Positions 36,759 to 45,739 of a DNA stretch of 64,000 bases are shown one piece after another; the first letter of the stretch is position 1; every line of letters starts with the position of its first letter. Source of the stretch: CAJQQY01 sp045106765 (GTDB lineage: Bacteria; Bacteroidota; Bacteroidia; Chitinophagales; Saprospiraceae); NCBI GenBank assembly GCA_045106765.1, contig JBGCFD010000190.1, forward strand, positions 62,001 through 126,000, given 5' to 3'. The notes under the pieces were generated by a model. It ran no database searches, had not been told where the DNA came from, and saw only the letters and a list, made by a program, of their open reading frames with translations. A program made the translations under genes and the position numbers.

Positions 36759-36817
36759 ACAAATCCTGTAAAACTCCTACGAGTTTTCCATACATACGCA
36801 CATAGGAGATTTGTCTA
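36756..36817. terminator. Nested inverted repeats between convergent flippase and GT2 genes
   Basis: TAGACAAATC (36756-36765) pairs with 36808-36817, and inside it AAAACTC (36770-36776) pairs with GAGTTTT (36781-36787). The outer stem includes the last base of the flippase stop codon. The structure probably ends transcription from both sides. Confidence 0.6.
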
Positions 36818-36837
36818 TGAATTTAAAATTAGATGAT

Positions 36838-37770
36838 CTATTTTATTTTAGGATAACCTGTTATTCTTTTTATTGGGTAAAGGAGCAATATTTTCAAATA
36901 AGTTTTCCAATGATAAAATTTTGGATCTTCTTTTAAAGCTCTTTTTAAAAGTGCCCACACAACGCTGTAATTTCCATAAAGTATAGAACCAAGTGCATGA
37001 GTAGAATAATTTTTTGAAACGATATATTTTTGGGTATGTGGAGGAAGAAAAGGGTTGACCAAATCGCCATAATTTTTGAAAAGATGTTTCATTGATTTTA
37101 CACTTTGTTCTGCTCTTTTTATCGTATCCATTTGCGTGTAAATGGTGATAGAACTCATGATGTCATGTCGGATATAAATATAAGTATAATCAGGCAGTTG
37201 AATAAAAGGATACTTTGCAAAAACCCTAAGAATAAAATGAGTATCCTCCCAGGGTTCGGTTCCAGCTATAAATAAATCATCTTGAAAAAATTCAATTGGT
37301 ACACATAAAGTAACCGATCCACAAAAATTGAAAGCAGCCCAGTTTAGAGGATTTCCATCTTTTTTTTTATCGTAAAAAGGCCCTTTGGATGTGCCTTCAG
37401 CTCGCTTATAAAAAAGAGCAGTTCTTAAAATTTTGGAAGGGTAATTATTTTCTGATAAGTATTTATAAAAAGCCGTTAAATGATTGTCAAGGTAATAATC
37501 ATCGTCATCTAAAAAACAAATATATTTTCCGATTGAATTTTTTACGCCAGTATTTCTTGCTTCACTTAATTTTTTATTTTTTTGATAAACATATTTTATT
37601 CTTGAATCTTTAAAATCTTGGACGATGAATTTAGTGTTGTCTGTAGAACCATCATCGACAATAACTAATTCCCAATTATCAAACTTTTGATCAATTACAC
37701 TTTTGATGGCAATTCGTAGTAAATTGGCTCTATTATATGTTGGAATGATTACAGAAAAAAGAGGATTCAT
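36838..37770 (-). CDS. Family 2 glycosyltransferase
   Basis: The 310-residue GT-A enzyme begins FSVIIPTYNRANLLRIAIKS and has VIVDDGSTDNTKF and the metal-binding DxD motif in ICFLDDDDYYLDN near residue 91. C-terminal residues 190-310 hold a small acceptor-side region with basic residues. It adds one sugar of the repeat unit in the cytoplasm. It is transcribed alone against the flippase gene. Donor and linkage are unknown. Confidence 0.92.
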   Translation of the reverse strand: MNPLFSVIIPTYNRANLLRIAIKSVIDQKFDNWELVIVDDGSTDNTKFIVQDFKDSRIKYVYQKNKKLSEARNTGVKNSIGKYICFLDDDDYYLDNHLTAFYKYLSENNYPSKILRTALFYKRAEGTSKGPFYDKKKDGNPLNWAAFNFCGSVTLCVPIEFFQDDLFIAGTEPWEDTHFILRVFAKYPFIQLPDYTYIYIRHDIMSSITIYTQMDTIKRAEQSVKSMKHLFKNYGDLVNPFLPPHTQKYIVSKNYSTHALGSILYGNYSVVWALLKRALKEDPKFYHWKTYLKILLLYPIKRITGYPKIK

Positions 37771-37839
37771 TTAAAAGAGATTCAATGAAAAAAGAACAAA
37801 CTTAGCGTTTTTTATTTTGGAAAAATACAGATAGTTTTA

Positions 37840-39024
37840 ATGATGATTGACAAATCGAAATTGGAGAAAAGAAAAATTGCTTTAGTTGAATTATATGGGC
37901 ACAGCGAGGTGCTATATAATTTATTTAAATTATTAAAAAATGATTTTGAATTAACCATTTTTACGACTCAAAAAATTTATGTGGATGCGCAAGATTATTT
38001 TGAAACAGAATTGCACGATTGGCAAATAAAATCTTCTTCCACTTCGATTGAATCATTTGTAAAAGAGCATTTAGAAAAATTAAATACTCAGGATGTTTTA
38101 ATTTTTACTACGTTGATTTCGTCTATTAAATTTTTTGCGACAATTGATTTTCGACCTTTAACCATTGTCACCACTCATAATATTAATGCATCATTTAATT
38201 TCAATAATTCTATTTGGTTGGATAAATCATCTGTTCAAAATTATTTTTTTGATGCTCTTAGATTTTTAAGATCGAAGATTCAGAGAGATGTTTTTTTTAG
38301 GAAAAGATTATTTCAAAAGGTTGATTTTATTTCATGTTCAAGTAAAAATCTATCGAAATATGCGAAGACAATTTCACCCGATTTTTCCTCTAAAATATTA
38401 TACCTATTCCCTTTTTCTTTTTTTGAGAACCATAAAAAAGTGGAAAATCAGGATGAAATAATTATTAGCATTCCTGGAAGTGTGACGAATAGATTGAGAG
38501 ATTATGAGATCGTATTTGAAGCGTTGGAAGAGTTGATTCCTAATTTGAGTAAAAAAATAAAATTGCAACTTTTAGGTATTTCAAATAATAAAGTAAATGC
38601 CAAATTAAGCAACTTAGAAAGTGAAAATTTTCAACTCATTTCTTTTAACAGACCTTTATCTCAAAAAGAATTTGATCACTATTTGAAGCGAACAGACTTT
38701 ATCATTTTGCCGATCAAAAAATATAAAAGATTTGGAATTGTTAGAGAAGAATATGGAAAGTCAACCATCTCAGGTGGTGTCAATGATATAGTTAGATTTG
38801 GAATTCCTACACTTCTTATTGATTCGTATAAAGTTGAAAAATCATTTTCTACTTTGGTTTCAACATTTAGAAATAAAACAGACTTGGTGGAACAAATGAC
38901 CGATTGGATTAAAAACTCAAAACATGAGGAAATTAGAGAAAAAGCTATTCCTGAATTAGAAAAAATAAATGAAGAAAATACTCGAATTGAATTAGTGAAA
39001 CGAATTGAAAATCTATTAAGTTAA
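37840..39024 (+). CDS. Probable GT-B glycosyltransferase
   Basis: The 394-residue protein has the two-domain shape of GT-B enzymes: an N-terminal part IALVELYGHSEVLYNLFKLL, and a C-terminal part with IIISIPGSVTNRLRDYEIVF, IKLQLLGISNN, and the loop DFIILPIKKYKRFG...ISGGVNDIVRFGIPTLLI in place of the usual E-x7-E motif. The match to any GT family is weak. It is 2 bp before the FkbM gene and lies among glycan genes, which supports the call. A start at the second Met is equally possible. Confidence 0.55.
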   Translation: MMIDKSKLEKRKIALVELYGHSEVLYNLFKLLKNDFELTIFTTQKIYVDAQDYFETELHDWQIKSSSTSIESFVKEHLEKLNTQDVLIFTTLISSIKFFATIDFRPLTIVTTHNINASFNFNNSIWLDKSSVQNYFFDALRFLRSKIQRDVFFRKRLFQKVDFISCSSKNLSKYAKTISPDFSSKILYLFPFSFFENHKKVENQDEIIISIPGSVTNRLRDYEIVFEALEELIPNLSKKIKLQLLGISNNKVNAKLSNLESENFQLISFNRPLSQKEFDHYLKRTDFIILPIKKYKRFGIVREEYGKSTISGGVNDIVRFGIPTLLIDSYKVEKSFSTLVSTFRNKTDLVEQMTDWIKNSKHEEIREKAIPELEKINEENTRIELVKRIENLLS

Positions 39025-39026
39025 TT

Positions 39027-39848
39027 ATGCAAATAAGGCAACGAATTAGAAACTTCCTAGAATCATTTGATCTTTATTTTAAAATAAAGTATTCAAATTT
39101 TTACATAAAAAATATTCAGAGAAAGCATGATTCTACTCATCCGATTTTAAAATTAGAAAAAGCATATTATTTATCATTGATTAAGAATATCAAAAAAAAT
39201 AAAAAGGTCATCTTTGATGTGGGAGCCAATGAAGGATTTATTTCGTCTTTTTTTTTGGATGAAAATTTTAAAGTCATTGCGATTGAACCTGATCCTCGGA
39301 ATCAAAAAATATTGGCAGCAAGGTTTCATCATAAAGAACATTTTAAATTGATTAAAAAAGGAGTGAGCGATGAGGAAAAAATAGCTCCTTTTTTTATTCA
39401 TAATAGAAATTCTTCTCTCAACACTTTTAGTTCAAAATGGAAAGAAAGTATTGAATCAAGAAACATAGATGAAGGTTTTTCAGCGCATCAAAAATTTATC
39501 GAACTCATCACTTTAGATCAAATAATTAAACAAAGAGGTATTCCTTCATTTATTAAAATTGATGTAGAAGGGCATGAGCTAGAAGTCATAAATGGATTGA
39601 ATGTAAAAGTTCCGTTGATAAGTTTTGAAGCTAACCTTCCTGAATTTAAAGAAGAGACAATTTTGATTATTAACCAATTGGAACAAATATGTGAAGAGAG
39701 TGATTTTAATTTTTCTATTAAATATGAATTAGTCTTTTCAAAATTTGTGAATAGGTCAAAATTAGAAGAAGAACTAAATAAAATTAATGAGGAAGTCTGT
39801 TTGGAAATTATTTGTAGGATGTCGAATTATGCTCAATTTTTTAATTGA
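39027..39848 (+). CDS. FkbM-family methyltransferase
   Basis: The 273-residue protein has SAM motif I VIFDVGANEGFISSFF near residue 66, the acidic ribose-binding strand VIAIEPDPRN, and the FkbM signature PSFIKIDVEGHELEVING. FkbM enzymes O-methylate sugars or related hydroxyls. It is coupled to the upstream GT-B gene (2 bp gap) and overlaps the convergent FemX-like gene by 16 bp at their 3' ends. Probably methylates a glycan residue; the substrate is not known. Confidence 0.88.
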   Translation: MQIRQRIRNFLESFDLYFKIKYSNFYIKNIQRKHDSTHPILKLEKAYYLSLIKNIKKNKKVIFDVGANEGFISSFFLDENFKVIAIEPDPRNQKILAARFHHKEHFKLIKKGVSDEEKIAPFFIHNRNSSLNTFSSKWKESIESRNIDEGFSAHQKFIELITLDQIIKQRGIPSFIKIDVEGHELEVINGLNVKVPLISFEANLPEFKEETILIINQLEQICEESDFNFSIKYELVFSKFVNRSKLEEELNKINEEVCLEIICRMSNYAQFFN

Positions 39849-40771
39849 AAAATAATTTCCAATAGTTTCGACTCAAACTTTTTCACTCTAAAATAAGGAA
39901 CTTGCTTTCCTCCAAAATTCCTCCTCACTCTTGTAATTGGTTCAATCACACTTCCCATAAAATCAAATCGTTTTTTGCCCAAAACTTCCTTTGCATATTT
40001 TATCGCATGCCAAACGATTAAACTTCCTGCGCCACTATTTCTAAATTCAGGATCATCTCCAGCCATCACAAAATAAGCGGTGTCTTCATCCCAAATTAAA
40101 TAAACTACTGAATGAATTTGATTTTTTTTATCAACAGCAAAAAACATGATCCGAGTATTTTGGATACTCATGGCATCATCATATTTTTTTAAAAAATCAA
40201 AAGAAAAAGGGGAGGAGAGTCCCTGTCGAGTAAAAGTCTTTTCATGGACGTAAAAAAAATCTTCTAAACTTCGATCTGAAATAATACGGATTAATTTTTC
40301 AGCTTTTGGAAGCTTATTATTACGATAATCGGAATCAATGTTTTGGTAAATTTTTTCTAAATTTTCTTCCAAATCTATCAAAAAACTATATCGCACGGTT
40401 GCCTCAAAACCTTCCCAATAAAATGGCAACCAGTTTTTAATTGAAAGAGGAAAATTTTGTTCAAAGAGATCAAATGAGGGAAGTTGCTTAATTAAAGCAC
40501 GCATCAATTTTTCTTGCTGCTTGAAGGAGCGAAATTTTTTAGTAAAATAAGGACCTAAATAAGGAGTAATTAAAGGCATTCTTGACAACGAAAAACCAAA
40601 CTGTTTCTCTCTTAAAATAGGCATAGTTGCCGCAATCTCATTTCCTTTGGTAATCATCAAAATGTCCCATCCTTTTTCACCACAAATTGCATCCAAATAC
40701 CAAGATTGCGAAAAAAGCGGAATCTCTTTTTCTTTTTTACAAAATTGATAATATGCCTCTTTGTTGGTCAT
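39833..40771 (-). CDS. GNAT-fold acyltransferase, FemX/BioF2-like
   Basis: The 312-residue protein has the double-GNAT layout of FemABX-like enzymes: PLFSQSWYLDAICGEKGWDI at the start, a middle helix KIYQNIDSDYRNNKLPKAEK, and the second GNAT core YFVMAGDDPEFRNSGAGSLIVWHAIKYA. Proteins of this kind in polysaccharide loci acylate amino sugars with acetyl or aminoacyl groups. The 3-amino sugar made by WbpE is a possible acceptor but WbpD already fills that role. The acyl donor cannot be read from the sequence. Confidence 0.75.
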   Translation of the reverse strand: MTNKEAYYQFCKKEKEIPLFSQSWYLDAICGEKGWDILMITKGNEIAATMPILREKQFGFSLSRMPLITPYLGPYFTKKFRSFKQQEKLMRALIKQLPSFDLFEQNFPLSIKNWLPFYWEGFEATVRYSFLIDLEENLEKIYQNIDSDYRNNKLPKAEKLIRIISDRSLEDFFYVHEKTFTRQGLSSPFSFDFLKKYDDAMSIQNTRIMFFAVDKKNQIHSVVYLIWDEDTAYFVMAGDDPEFRNSGAGSLIVWHAIKYAKEVLGKKRFDFMGSVIEPITRVRRNFGGKQVPYFRVKKFESKLLEIIFQLKN

Positions 40772-41004
40772 TTATATAAAATAATAAAATATAATTCTGA
40801 CTTTTTTATTGAAAAAATTTAATCTAAAAAACTAACTTGTGAAAGGGTTGAAGATTGAATGAGGTAAAAGTTAGAGAAAAAATTAATGCGAAAATTTCGT
40901 TTTATTCAAATAATGAGTAAATTTGTTACTCGAAATCGTGTGTTATTTAACAAATTACGATTTTCCAAATAGAAATTACTTTGATGATTATTGATAGTAA
41001 GAGC

Positions 41005-41029
41005 AACCAGCGAAATCCTTTCGCTGGTT
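41005..41029 (-). terminator. Terminator after wbpB
   Basis: An 11-bp perfect stem AACCAGCGAAA (41005-41015) with loop TCC and complement at 41019-41029 starts 10 bp past the wbpB stop. A T-rich run follows on the plus strand, so it may also stop plus-strand transcripts. The rest of the 267-bp gap shows no gene. Confidence 0.7.
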
Positions 41030-41038
41030 TTCTTTATT

Positions 41039-42007
41039 TTAGCCTCTATTGAATGGATGTTTTGATAATGGAATTTTTGCTAATGGATGATAATCTCCGA
41101 CTAATCCAATTGGTGTTTTGTGTCGAATATCATAAACTGTTTCAATCGCTCTTCTCGCCAATCCAATTCTAAATCCATTTCCTTTTAAAATCTCTTCGTA
41201 ACTGCGAGTGTGCAGTTCGGTAAATCCACCACTAAATTCAAATTCTTGACTTTCGATTTGAATAGATCGATAGGTTCGAAGTCCTTTTTCTTTGATGTGT
41301 TCTGGAATCAAGTCATAATTAATGCCTAAAAACCATCGAACATTAGCTCGTTCTAATTCTAAAAAACCAGCAGCTCGATCATGCTCATGAACATGAACTG
41401 TACTCTTTTTTACATCACCAAAAATCCAAGAAAGCATATCATAAAAATGCACGCCAATATTGGTCGCAATTCCTCCAGACTTACTTTTATCCCCTTTCCA
41501 ACTTGCGTAATACCAATTACCTCGGGAAGTCAAATAAGTCAAATCAATATCGAAAATTTTATCCTTTGGTGCTTTGTCAACTTGCTCCTTTAGTTCAATG
41601 ACACTTTTATGCAATCGCAATTGTAGAATATTATAAATCTTTTTTCCAGACTCTTTTTCTGATTCTTCGAGCGCATCAATATTCCAAGGATTGAGAACAA
41701 TTGGTTTTTCGCAAATTACATCTGCGCCATTTCTTAATCCAAATCGGATATGCGAATCGTGCAAATAATTGGGCGAACAAATGCTCACAAAATCAATCTT
41801 ATCGTCCTTTCTTCTTAGTTTTTCAAGGTGACGATCAAAGCGTTCAAATTCTGTAAAAAAAGCAGATTTTGGAAAATAACTATCAATCACACCCACCGAG
41901 TCAGAAGTGTCTAAGGCAGCTACTAAATTATTATTGGTATCTTTTATCGCACGCATATGTCGAGGAGCGATATATCCTGCTGCGCCAATCAATGCAAATT
42001 TTTTCAT
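41039..42007 (-). CDS. wbpB: Gfo/Idh/MocA oxidoreductase, WbpB/WlbA-like
   Basis: The 322-residue NAD-dependent enzyme has the Rossmann motif LIGAAGYIAPRHMRAI, SICSPNYLHDSHI, and the Gfo/Idh hallmark VICEKPIVLNPWN with the catalytic lysine. IGVHFYDMLSWIFG supplies the catalytic histidine. The opening GAAGYIAPRHMRAI and the length are typical of WbpB/WlbA, which oxidises C3 of UDP-GlcNAcA. The wbpD gene precedes it by 50 bp in the same direction. WbpE, which uses its product, is encoded at 22.6 kb. Confidence 0.9.
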   Translation of the reverse strand: MKKFALIGAAGYIAPRHMRAIKDTNNNLVAALDTSDSVGVIDSYFPKSAFFTEFERFDRHLEKLRRKDDKIDFVSICSPNYLHDSHIRFGLRNGADVICEKPIVLNPWNIDALEESEKESGKKIYNILQLRLHKSVIELKEQVDKAPKDKIFDIDLTYLTSRGNWYYASWKGDKSKSGGIATNIGVHFYDMLSWIFGDVKKSTVHVHEHDRAAGFLELERANVRWFLGINYDLIPEHIKEKGLRTYRSIQIESQEFEFSGGFTELHTRSYEEILKGNGFRIGLARRAIETVYDIRHKTPIGLVGDYHPLAKIPLSKHPFNRG

Positions 42008-42057
42008 GAATTATTTTTATTAAATGTACTTGTTACTCCAAGTGACTGATTACCAAA

Positions 42058-42642
42058 TCAACCGATTAACTTACTCACTTTTTTTTCTTTCATGCGATAT
42101 TTCTCTCCATTTCCGGGGCAAGTGGCGATGCCGTTTTCGTCAAAAGTAAGTCGTTCGCCATGCTCGCTGATCCAACCAATTTGTCGGGCAGGAACACCTA
42201 CCATGAGTGCGTAATCTGGCACCTCAGTTTTGATGACAGCCCCTGCTCCAATAAACGCATATTGACCGATGTTGTTGCCGCAAACGATGGTGGCATTAGC
42301 TCCAATGGAAGCTCCTTTTTTGACAATCGTTTGTAGGTATTCATCTTTTCTAATTACGCTACTTCGAGGATTATAAACATTGGTAAAAACCATCGATGGC
42401 CCAAGAAAAACATCATCTTCACAAAATACACCTTCATAGATGGAGACATTATTCTGCACCTTGACATTGTTTCCTAAGATAACTTTGGAAGCCACAAAAA
42501 CATTTTGCCCTAAGCTACAACCTTTACCGATTTTGCAATTAGGCATCACGTGGCTAAAGTGCCATATTTTTGTTCCCTCTCCGATTTCGCAGCCATCATC
42601 AACATAGGCTGATTCGTGGGTGAAATAATTTTTAGTGGACAT
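42058..42642 (-). CDS. wbpD: UDP-3-amino-sugar N-acetyltransferase, WbpD/WlbB-like
   Basis: The 194-residue left-handed beta-helix acetyltransferase shows hexapeptide repeats (GTKIWHFSHVMPNCKIGKGC, LGNNVKVQNNVSIYEGV, GASIGANATIVCGNNIGQYA) and the conserved PSMVFTNVYNPRS loop. These are features of WbpD/WlbB, which acetylates the 3-amino group of UDP-GlcNAc(3N)A with acetyl-CoA. It forms a two-gene unit with wbpB. The order wbpD-wbpB is shared with many O-antigen loci. Confidence 0.92.
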   Translation of the reverse strand: MSTKNYFTHESAYVDDGCEIGEGTKIWHFSHVMPNCKIGKGCSLGQNVFVASKVILGNNVKVQNNVSIYEGVFCEDDVFLGPSMVFTNVYNPRSSVIRKDEYLQTIVKKGASIGANATIVCGNNIGQYAFIGAGAVIKTEVPDYALMVGVPARQIGWISEHGERLTFDENGIATCPGNGEKYRMKEKKVSKLIG

Positions 42643-42670
42643 TTATTGATCGGTATTTATTTTAATTAAA

Positions 42671-42706
42671 AATTCTAAAACGGTCAATTGTGACTGTTTT
42701 AGAATT
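42671..42706 (-). terminator. Strong terminator-like hairpin just upstream of wbpD
   Basis: A 16-bp stem (42671-42686 with 42691-42706, one G-U pair, loop ATTG) is followed on the minus strand by TTTTTAATT. It is 28 bp before the wbpD start and about 240 bp after the methyltransferase stop. It could end the upstream unit or act as an attenuator in the wbpD leader. The rest of the 302-bp gap (42643-42944) has only AT-rich sequence with a short TACTTTT/AAAAGTA repeat. Confidence 0.6.
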
Positions 42707-42944
42707 GCTACAAATGTAGGGAGATTTTTTTTGGAAATTGAAGTCCTTGAGATGAATGTTGATTTGGGATTCTATGGAATTTTCGCTTTGCTACTTTTGT
42801 TTTTTGATGAAAAAAGTACCTTATCTTAATTCCATATAACTGTTTAGTATTTCAAGGAGTATTAGAATTTATTCTAAATGAAATCGTATAGTGGATCGTA
42901 AAACATCTAACGTTCAACGTCCATCGAATAAAGTCTATTGTTTT

Positions 42945-43703
42945 TTATTTATTTGCGATAACTAACATTTCAAAATCTTTAGTTGTTAATTTATCTTCTC
43001 TTGAAAATTGCCCAAGTTTTGCTCCAAAGATTTCAACTTTTTGGTAACCCAACGATTTTAATAACCAACTAATTTCTGAAGGAATATAAAATCGTTGATT
43101 ACCTTTTATTTTCTTTTTGTTTCCTAAATCATCTTCAAATTCAATTTCAAAATGATCTCTAAATGTGATCAAATCAAAATTGTTATTGTGAAATTGTGCA
43201 TTTTCTTTTTCTTTGTCTTGAGCAAATTCGTTGGTTGAATTAAAAATAGGAAACAATCCATTCAAGGTGGTAAATATTATTTTGCCACTAGGTTTGATTG
43301 ATTGGGAAACACTTTTAAGTATTTCAAAATTTTCTTCATCCGTTTCCATTAAAGGGAATCCTCCTTCACACATCATTATCGCAATATCAAATTCATTTTT
43401 GAAAGGAATTTGTCTTGCATCTCCGACTAAAAATTGGATGTCAAGATTTTCAGTTTTCGCTTTTTCTTTGGCTCTTTTTATTTGAGATTCGGATAAATCA
43501 ATTCCTGTAACTGAGTATCCTCTTTTTGTAAGTTCAATTGCATGTCTTCCTGTTCCACATCCAACATCTATTATTTTTAAGTCTTTATTATAGGCCAATT
43601 CATTTTCTATAAAATCACATTCTCCAATTGTTCCTTTAACAAATCGCTCATTATCATAATTTTTTGCCGAGTTTTCAAATAGAGTTTCGTACCATTTTTT
43701 CAT
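42945..43703 (-). CDS. Class I SAM-dependent methyltransferase
   Basis: The 252-residue protein has motif I IIDVGCGTGRHAIELTKRGY near residue 39, acidic post-I VTGIDLSESQ, and motif IV-V regions FDIAIMMCEGGFPLM and SGKIIFTTLNG. It resembles the Methyltransf_25/11 families acting on small molecules. It stands 31 bp downstream of the AraC-type gene in the same direction. No substrate can be given. Confidence 0.85.
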   Translation of the reverse strand: MKKWYETLFENSAKNYDNERFVKGTIGECDFIENELAYNKDLKIIDVGCGTGRHAIELTKRGYSVTGIDLSESQIKRAKEKAKTENLDIQFLVGDARQIPFKNEFDIAIMMCEGGFPLMETDEENFEILKSVSQSIKPSGKIIFTTLNGLFPIFNSTNEFAQDKEKENAQFHNNNFDLITFRDHFEIEFEDDLGNKKKIKGNQRFYIPSEISWLLKSLGYQKVEIFGAKLGQFSREDKLTTKDFEMLVIANK

Positions 43704-43734
43704 ATTACAATTTCAGTTTTAAGATTTTTCTTTT

Positions 43735-44658
43735 TTAGTTAAATGAAGTTCGAAATTCCATAGGTGTTTGTTTGGTTTTGGACTTAAATAATTTACTGAA
43801 GGATTGTGGATGTTCAAAACCCAATCCGTAAGCAATCTCACTTATGGATAAATTGGTAGTTGATAATTTTACTTTTGCTTTTGCTATTAATCTATAGTGG
43901 ATATGTTGTTGGGTAGTTTGCCCTGTTAAACTCTTTAGCATACTGCTTAAATAATCAGGTGTAAGATTCAACTCTTTAGCAATATCTTGAACGGTAGGCA
44001 AGCCTTGATCTACCAAATCATCACCATTGAAGTAATCTTCTAAAAGCTCCTCCAATTTATTCAATATTTGATGATTGGAAATTTTCCGCGTCAAAAACTG
44101 GCGCTGATAAAATCGCTCTGAATAATTGAGCAATAATTCCAATTGACTGATGATTATTTGTTGGCTAAACTGGTCAAGATTAGCCTGATATTCATTTTCT
44201 ATATTTTGAAGTATTCCAGTTATTAAATTTTCTTCTTTGCGGGATAGAAAAAGTGCTTCCCGAACTGAATAATTCAGAAATGGATATTTTTTAATATTTG
44301 TTGCCAGAGAAGTTCCAAATAAAAAATCAGGATGAATGGCTAAAATTAATCCTGTGGGATTACTCGTTGCATCTTCTTCTATGAGTTTCACAGAAATAAC
44401 TTGCTCAGGAGAGAAAAAAGTTATTAGCCCTTCATCAAAATCGTAGGATTGTTGACCATAGCGATATTTACCAGTTACATTGCGTTTAATGGAAATTGTA
44501 TAAAACTGCTGCACCCATTTCAATTCATTGTTTTCTGGGGTAGGATTTATTTTGCTGTAATCTATTAAACTAATTAGTGGATGCTCTGGTGGAGCTATGT
44601 TGTTAAATCGATGCAGGTCGCTAATAGTGTTTAGCCTTATCGGTTTTGAAAGAGACAT
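43735..44658 (-). CDS. AraC-family transcriptional regulator
   Basis: The 307-residue regulator has an N-terminal cupin-like sensing region and a C-terminal AraC DNA-binding domain with two helix-turn-helices: VQDIAKELNLTPDYLSSMLKSLTG and LSISEIAYGLGFEHPQSFSKLFK, then TPMEFR. It follows the SDR gene by 114 bp, a layout often seen when an AraC regulator controls a nearby dehydrogenase. The gap holds repeated motifs that could be its binding sites. Confidence 0.92.
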   Translation of the reverse strand: MSLSKPIRLNTISDLHRFNNIAPPEHPLISLIDYSKINPTPENNELKWVQQFYTISIKRNVTGKYRYGQQSYDFDEGLITFFSPEQVISVKLIEEDATSNPTGLILAIHPDFLFGTSLATNIKKYPFLNYSVREALFLSRKEENLITGILQNIENEYQANLDQFSQQIIISQLELLLNYSERFYQRQFLTRKISNHQILNKLEELLEDYFNGDDLVDQGLPTVQDIAKELNLTPDYLSSMLKSLTGQTTQQHIHYRLIAKAKVKLSTTNLSISEIAYGLGFEHPQSFSKLFKSKTKQTPMEFRTSFN

Positions 44659-44675
44659 ATTTTTTGAATTCAGAT

Positions 44676-44726
44676 AATGAAGTAACGATGAAACAATAAG
44701 TTTCCCAACTTCATTATTTCATCGTT
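44676..44726. promoter_or_regulatory. Candidate operator between the SDR and AraC genes
   Basis: AATGAAGT (44676-44683) and AACGATGAAA (44684-44693) recur on the other strand at 44708-44715 and 44717-44726. Paired sites like this are typical of AraC-type binding. The link to the adjacent regulator is inferred. Confidence 0.4.
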
Positions 44727-44772
44727 GCGAAGATAGATTATTTCCTTGTGTTATTTTCCACATTTACAGTCA

Positions 44773-45639
44773 TTAAAAAGGAAAATTCACCCCTGTTGTT
44801 TCTTTGGCCCAATCCCATAGTTTGGCATTAAGATTTTGGTCTAAAGCTGCTGCATCAATTTTTGCTAACGCTGGTTTGCCTTTTTGTTCATTAGGGCCAT
44901 CAGGTCCCCAATATTGTCCGCCTTTAGCATCTTCGCGCAAACAAGCAGCTAAGGTCGGTTGAGCCCCTTCTTTGGCAGTCATTAAATCAAGTGATGCAAG
45001 CATACCCTCGTCCATATTTTTTTGTAAATCTGTTTTGCTAAAACCTGGATGTGCAGCTAGGGATATGATTTGGCAACCATTACTTCTAAGTCTTTTTTCA
45101 AATTCAAGTGCAAAAATAATATCTGCCAATTTGCTTTGTCCGTATTCTCTCCAATTATTATAATCTTTTTCTAATCGGAAATTATCAAAATCAATCACCG
45201 CATTTCTGTGTGCGATACTGCTTAAAGTTACTACTCTTGAATCTTTTGTAGCTTCCATTAAATTAAATAAGTGACCTGTAAGTGCAAAATGACCAATGAA
45301 ATTTATTCCAAATTGAATTTCAAAACCATCTTCAGTTTTTGATGGTGGTGGAATCATAACGCCAGCGTTATTAATCAATAACTCGAGTCTTGATTCTGTT
45401 TCTAATACTTTGTCCGAAAAGTCTTTTACAGAACTTAAACTTGCCAAATCTAAATGACCATAAACAAGTTCGCCAGTTCCGCCTTGAGCCTTCATTCTTT
45501 TTATCGCATTTAATGCTTTTTCTTCATTACGACAAGCAATATAAACTTTTGCTCCTTTCTGATACAAGTCTAATGCAGTTTCATATCCTATGCCTGTATT
45601 CGAACCTGTTACAATAGCTGTTTTTCCAGATAAATTCAT
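44773..45639 (-). CDS. Short-chain dehydrogenase/reductase
   Basis: The 288-residue protein has the classical SDR motifs: cofactor loop TGSNTGIGYE (residues 11-20), NNAGVM, catalytic Ser in VVTLSSIAHRNA, and YGQSK with the catalytic Tyr and Lys. The N-x-R after the first strand (YIACRNEEKA) suggests NADP preference. It resembles the retinol dehydrogenase/WWOX-like group of bacterial SDRs. It is followed by the AraC regulator gene. The substrate is unknown. Confidence 0.9.
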   Translation of the reverse strand: MNLSGKTAIVTGSNTGIGYETALDLYQKGAKVYIACRNEEKALNAIKRMKAQGGTGELVYGHLDLASLSSVKDFSDKVLETESRLELLINNAGVMIPPPSKTEDGFEIQFGINFIGHFALTGHLFNLMEATKDSRVVTLSSIAHRNAVIDFDNFRLEKDYNNWREYGQSKLADIIFALEFEKRLRSNGCQIISLAAHPGFSKTDLQKNMDEGMLASLDLMTAKEGAQPTLAACLREDAKGGQYWGPDGPNEQKGKPALAKIDAAALDQNLNAKLWDWAKETTGVNFPF

Positions 45640-45739
45640 AATTTCTTTTTTTAATTAAACAATAGCACAAAAATGAAGACTTTTTAAATGAGTTATGTAG
45701 TCAAATCCGTGATTGTTGTAGCTGAAAATGACTTTTGAT

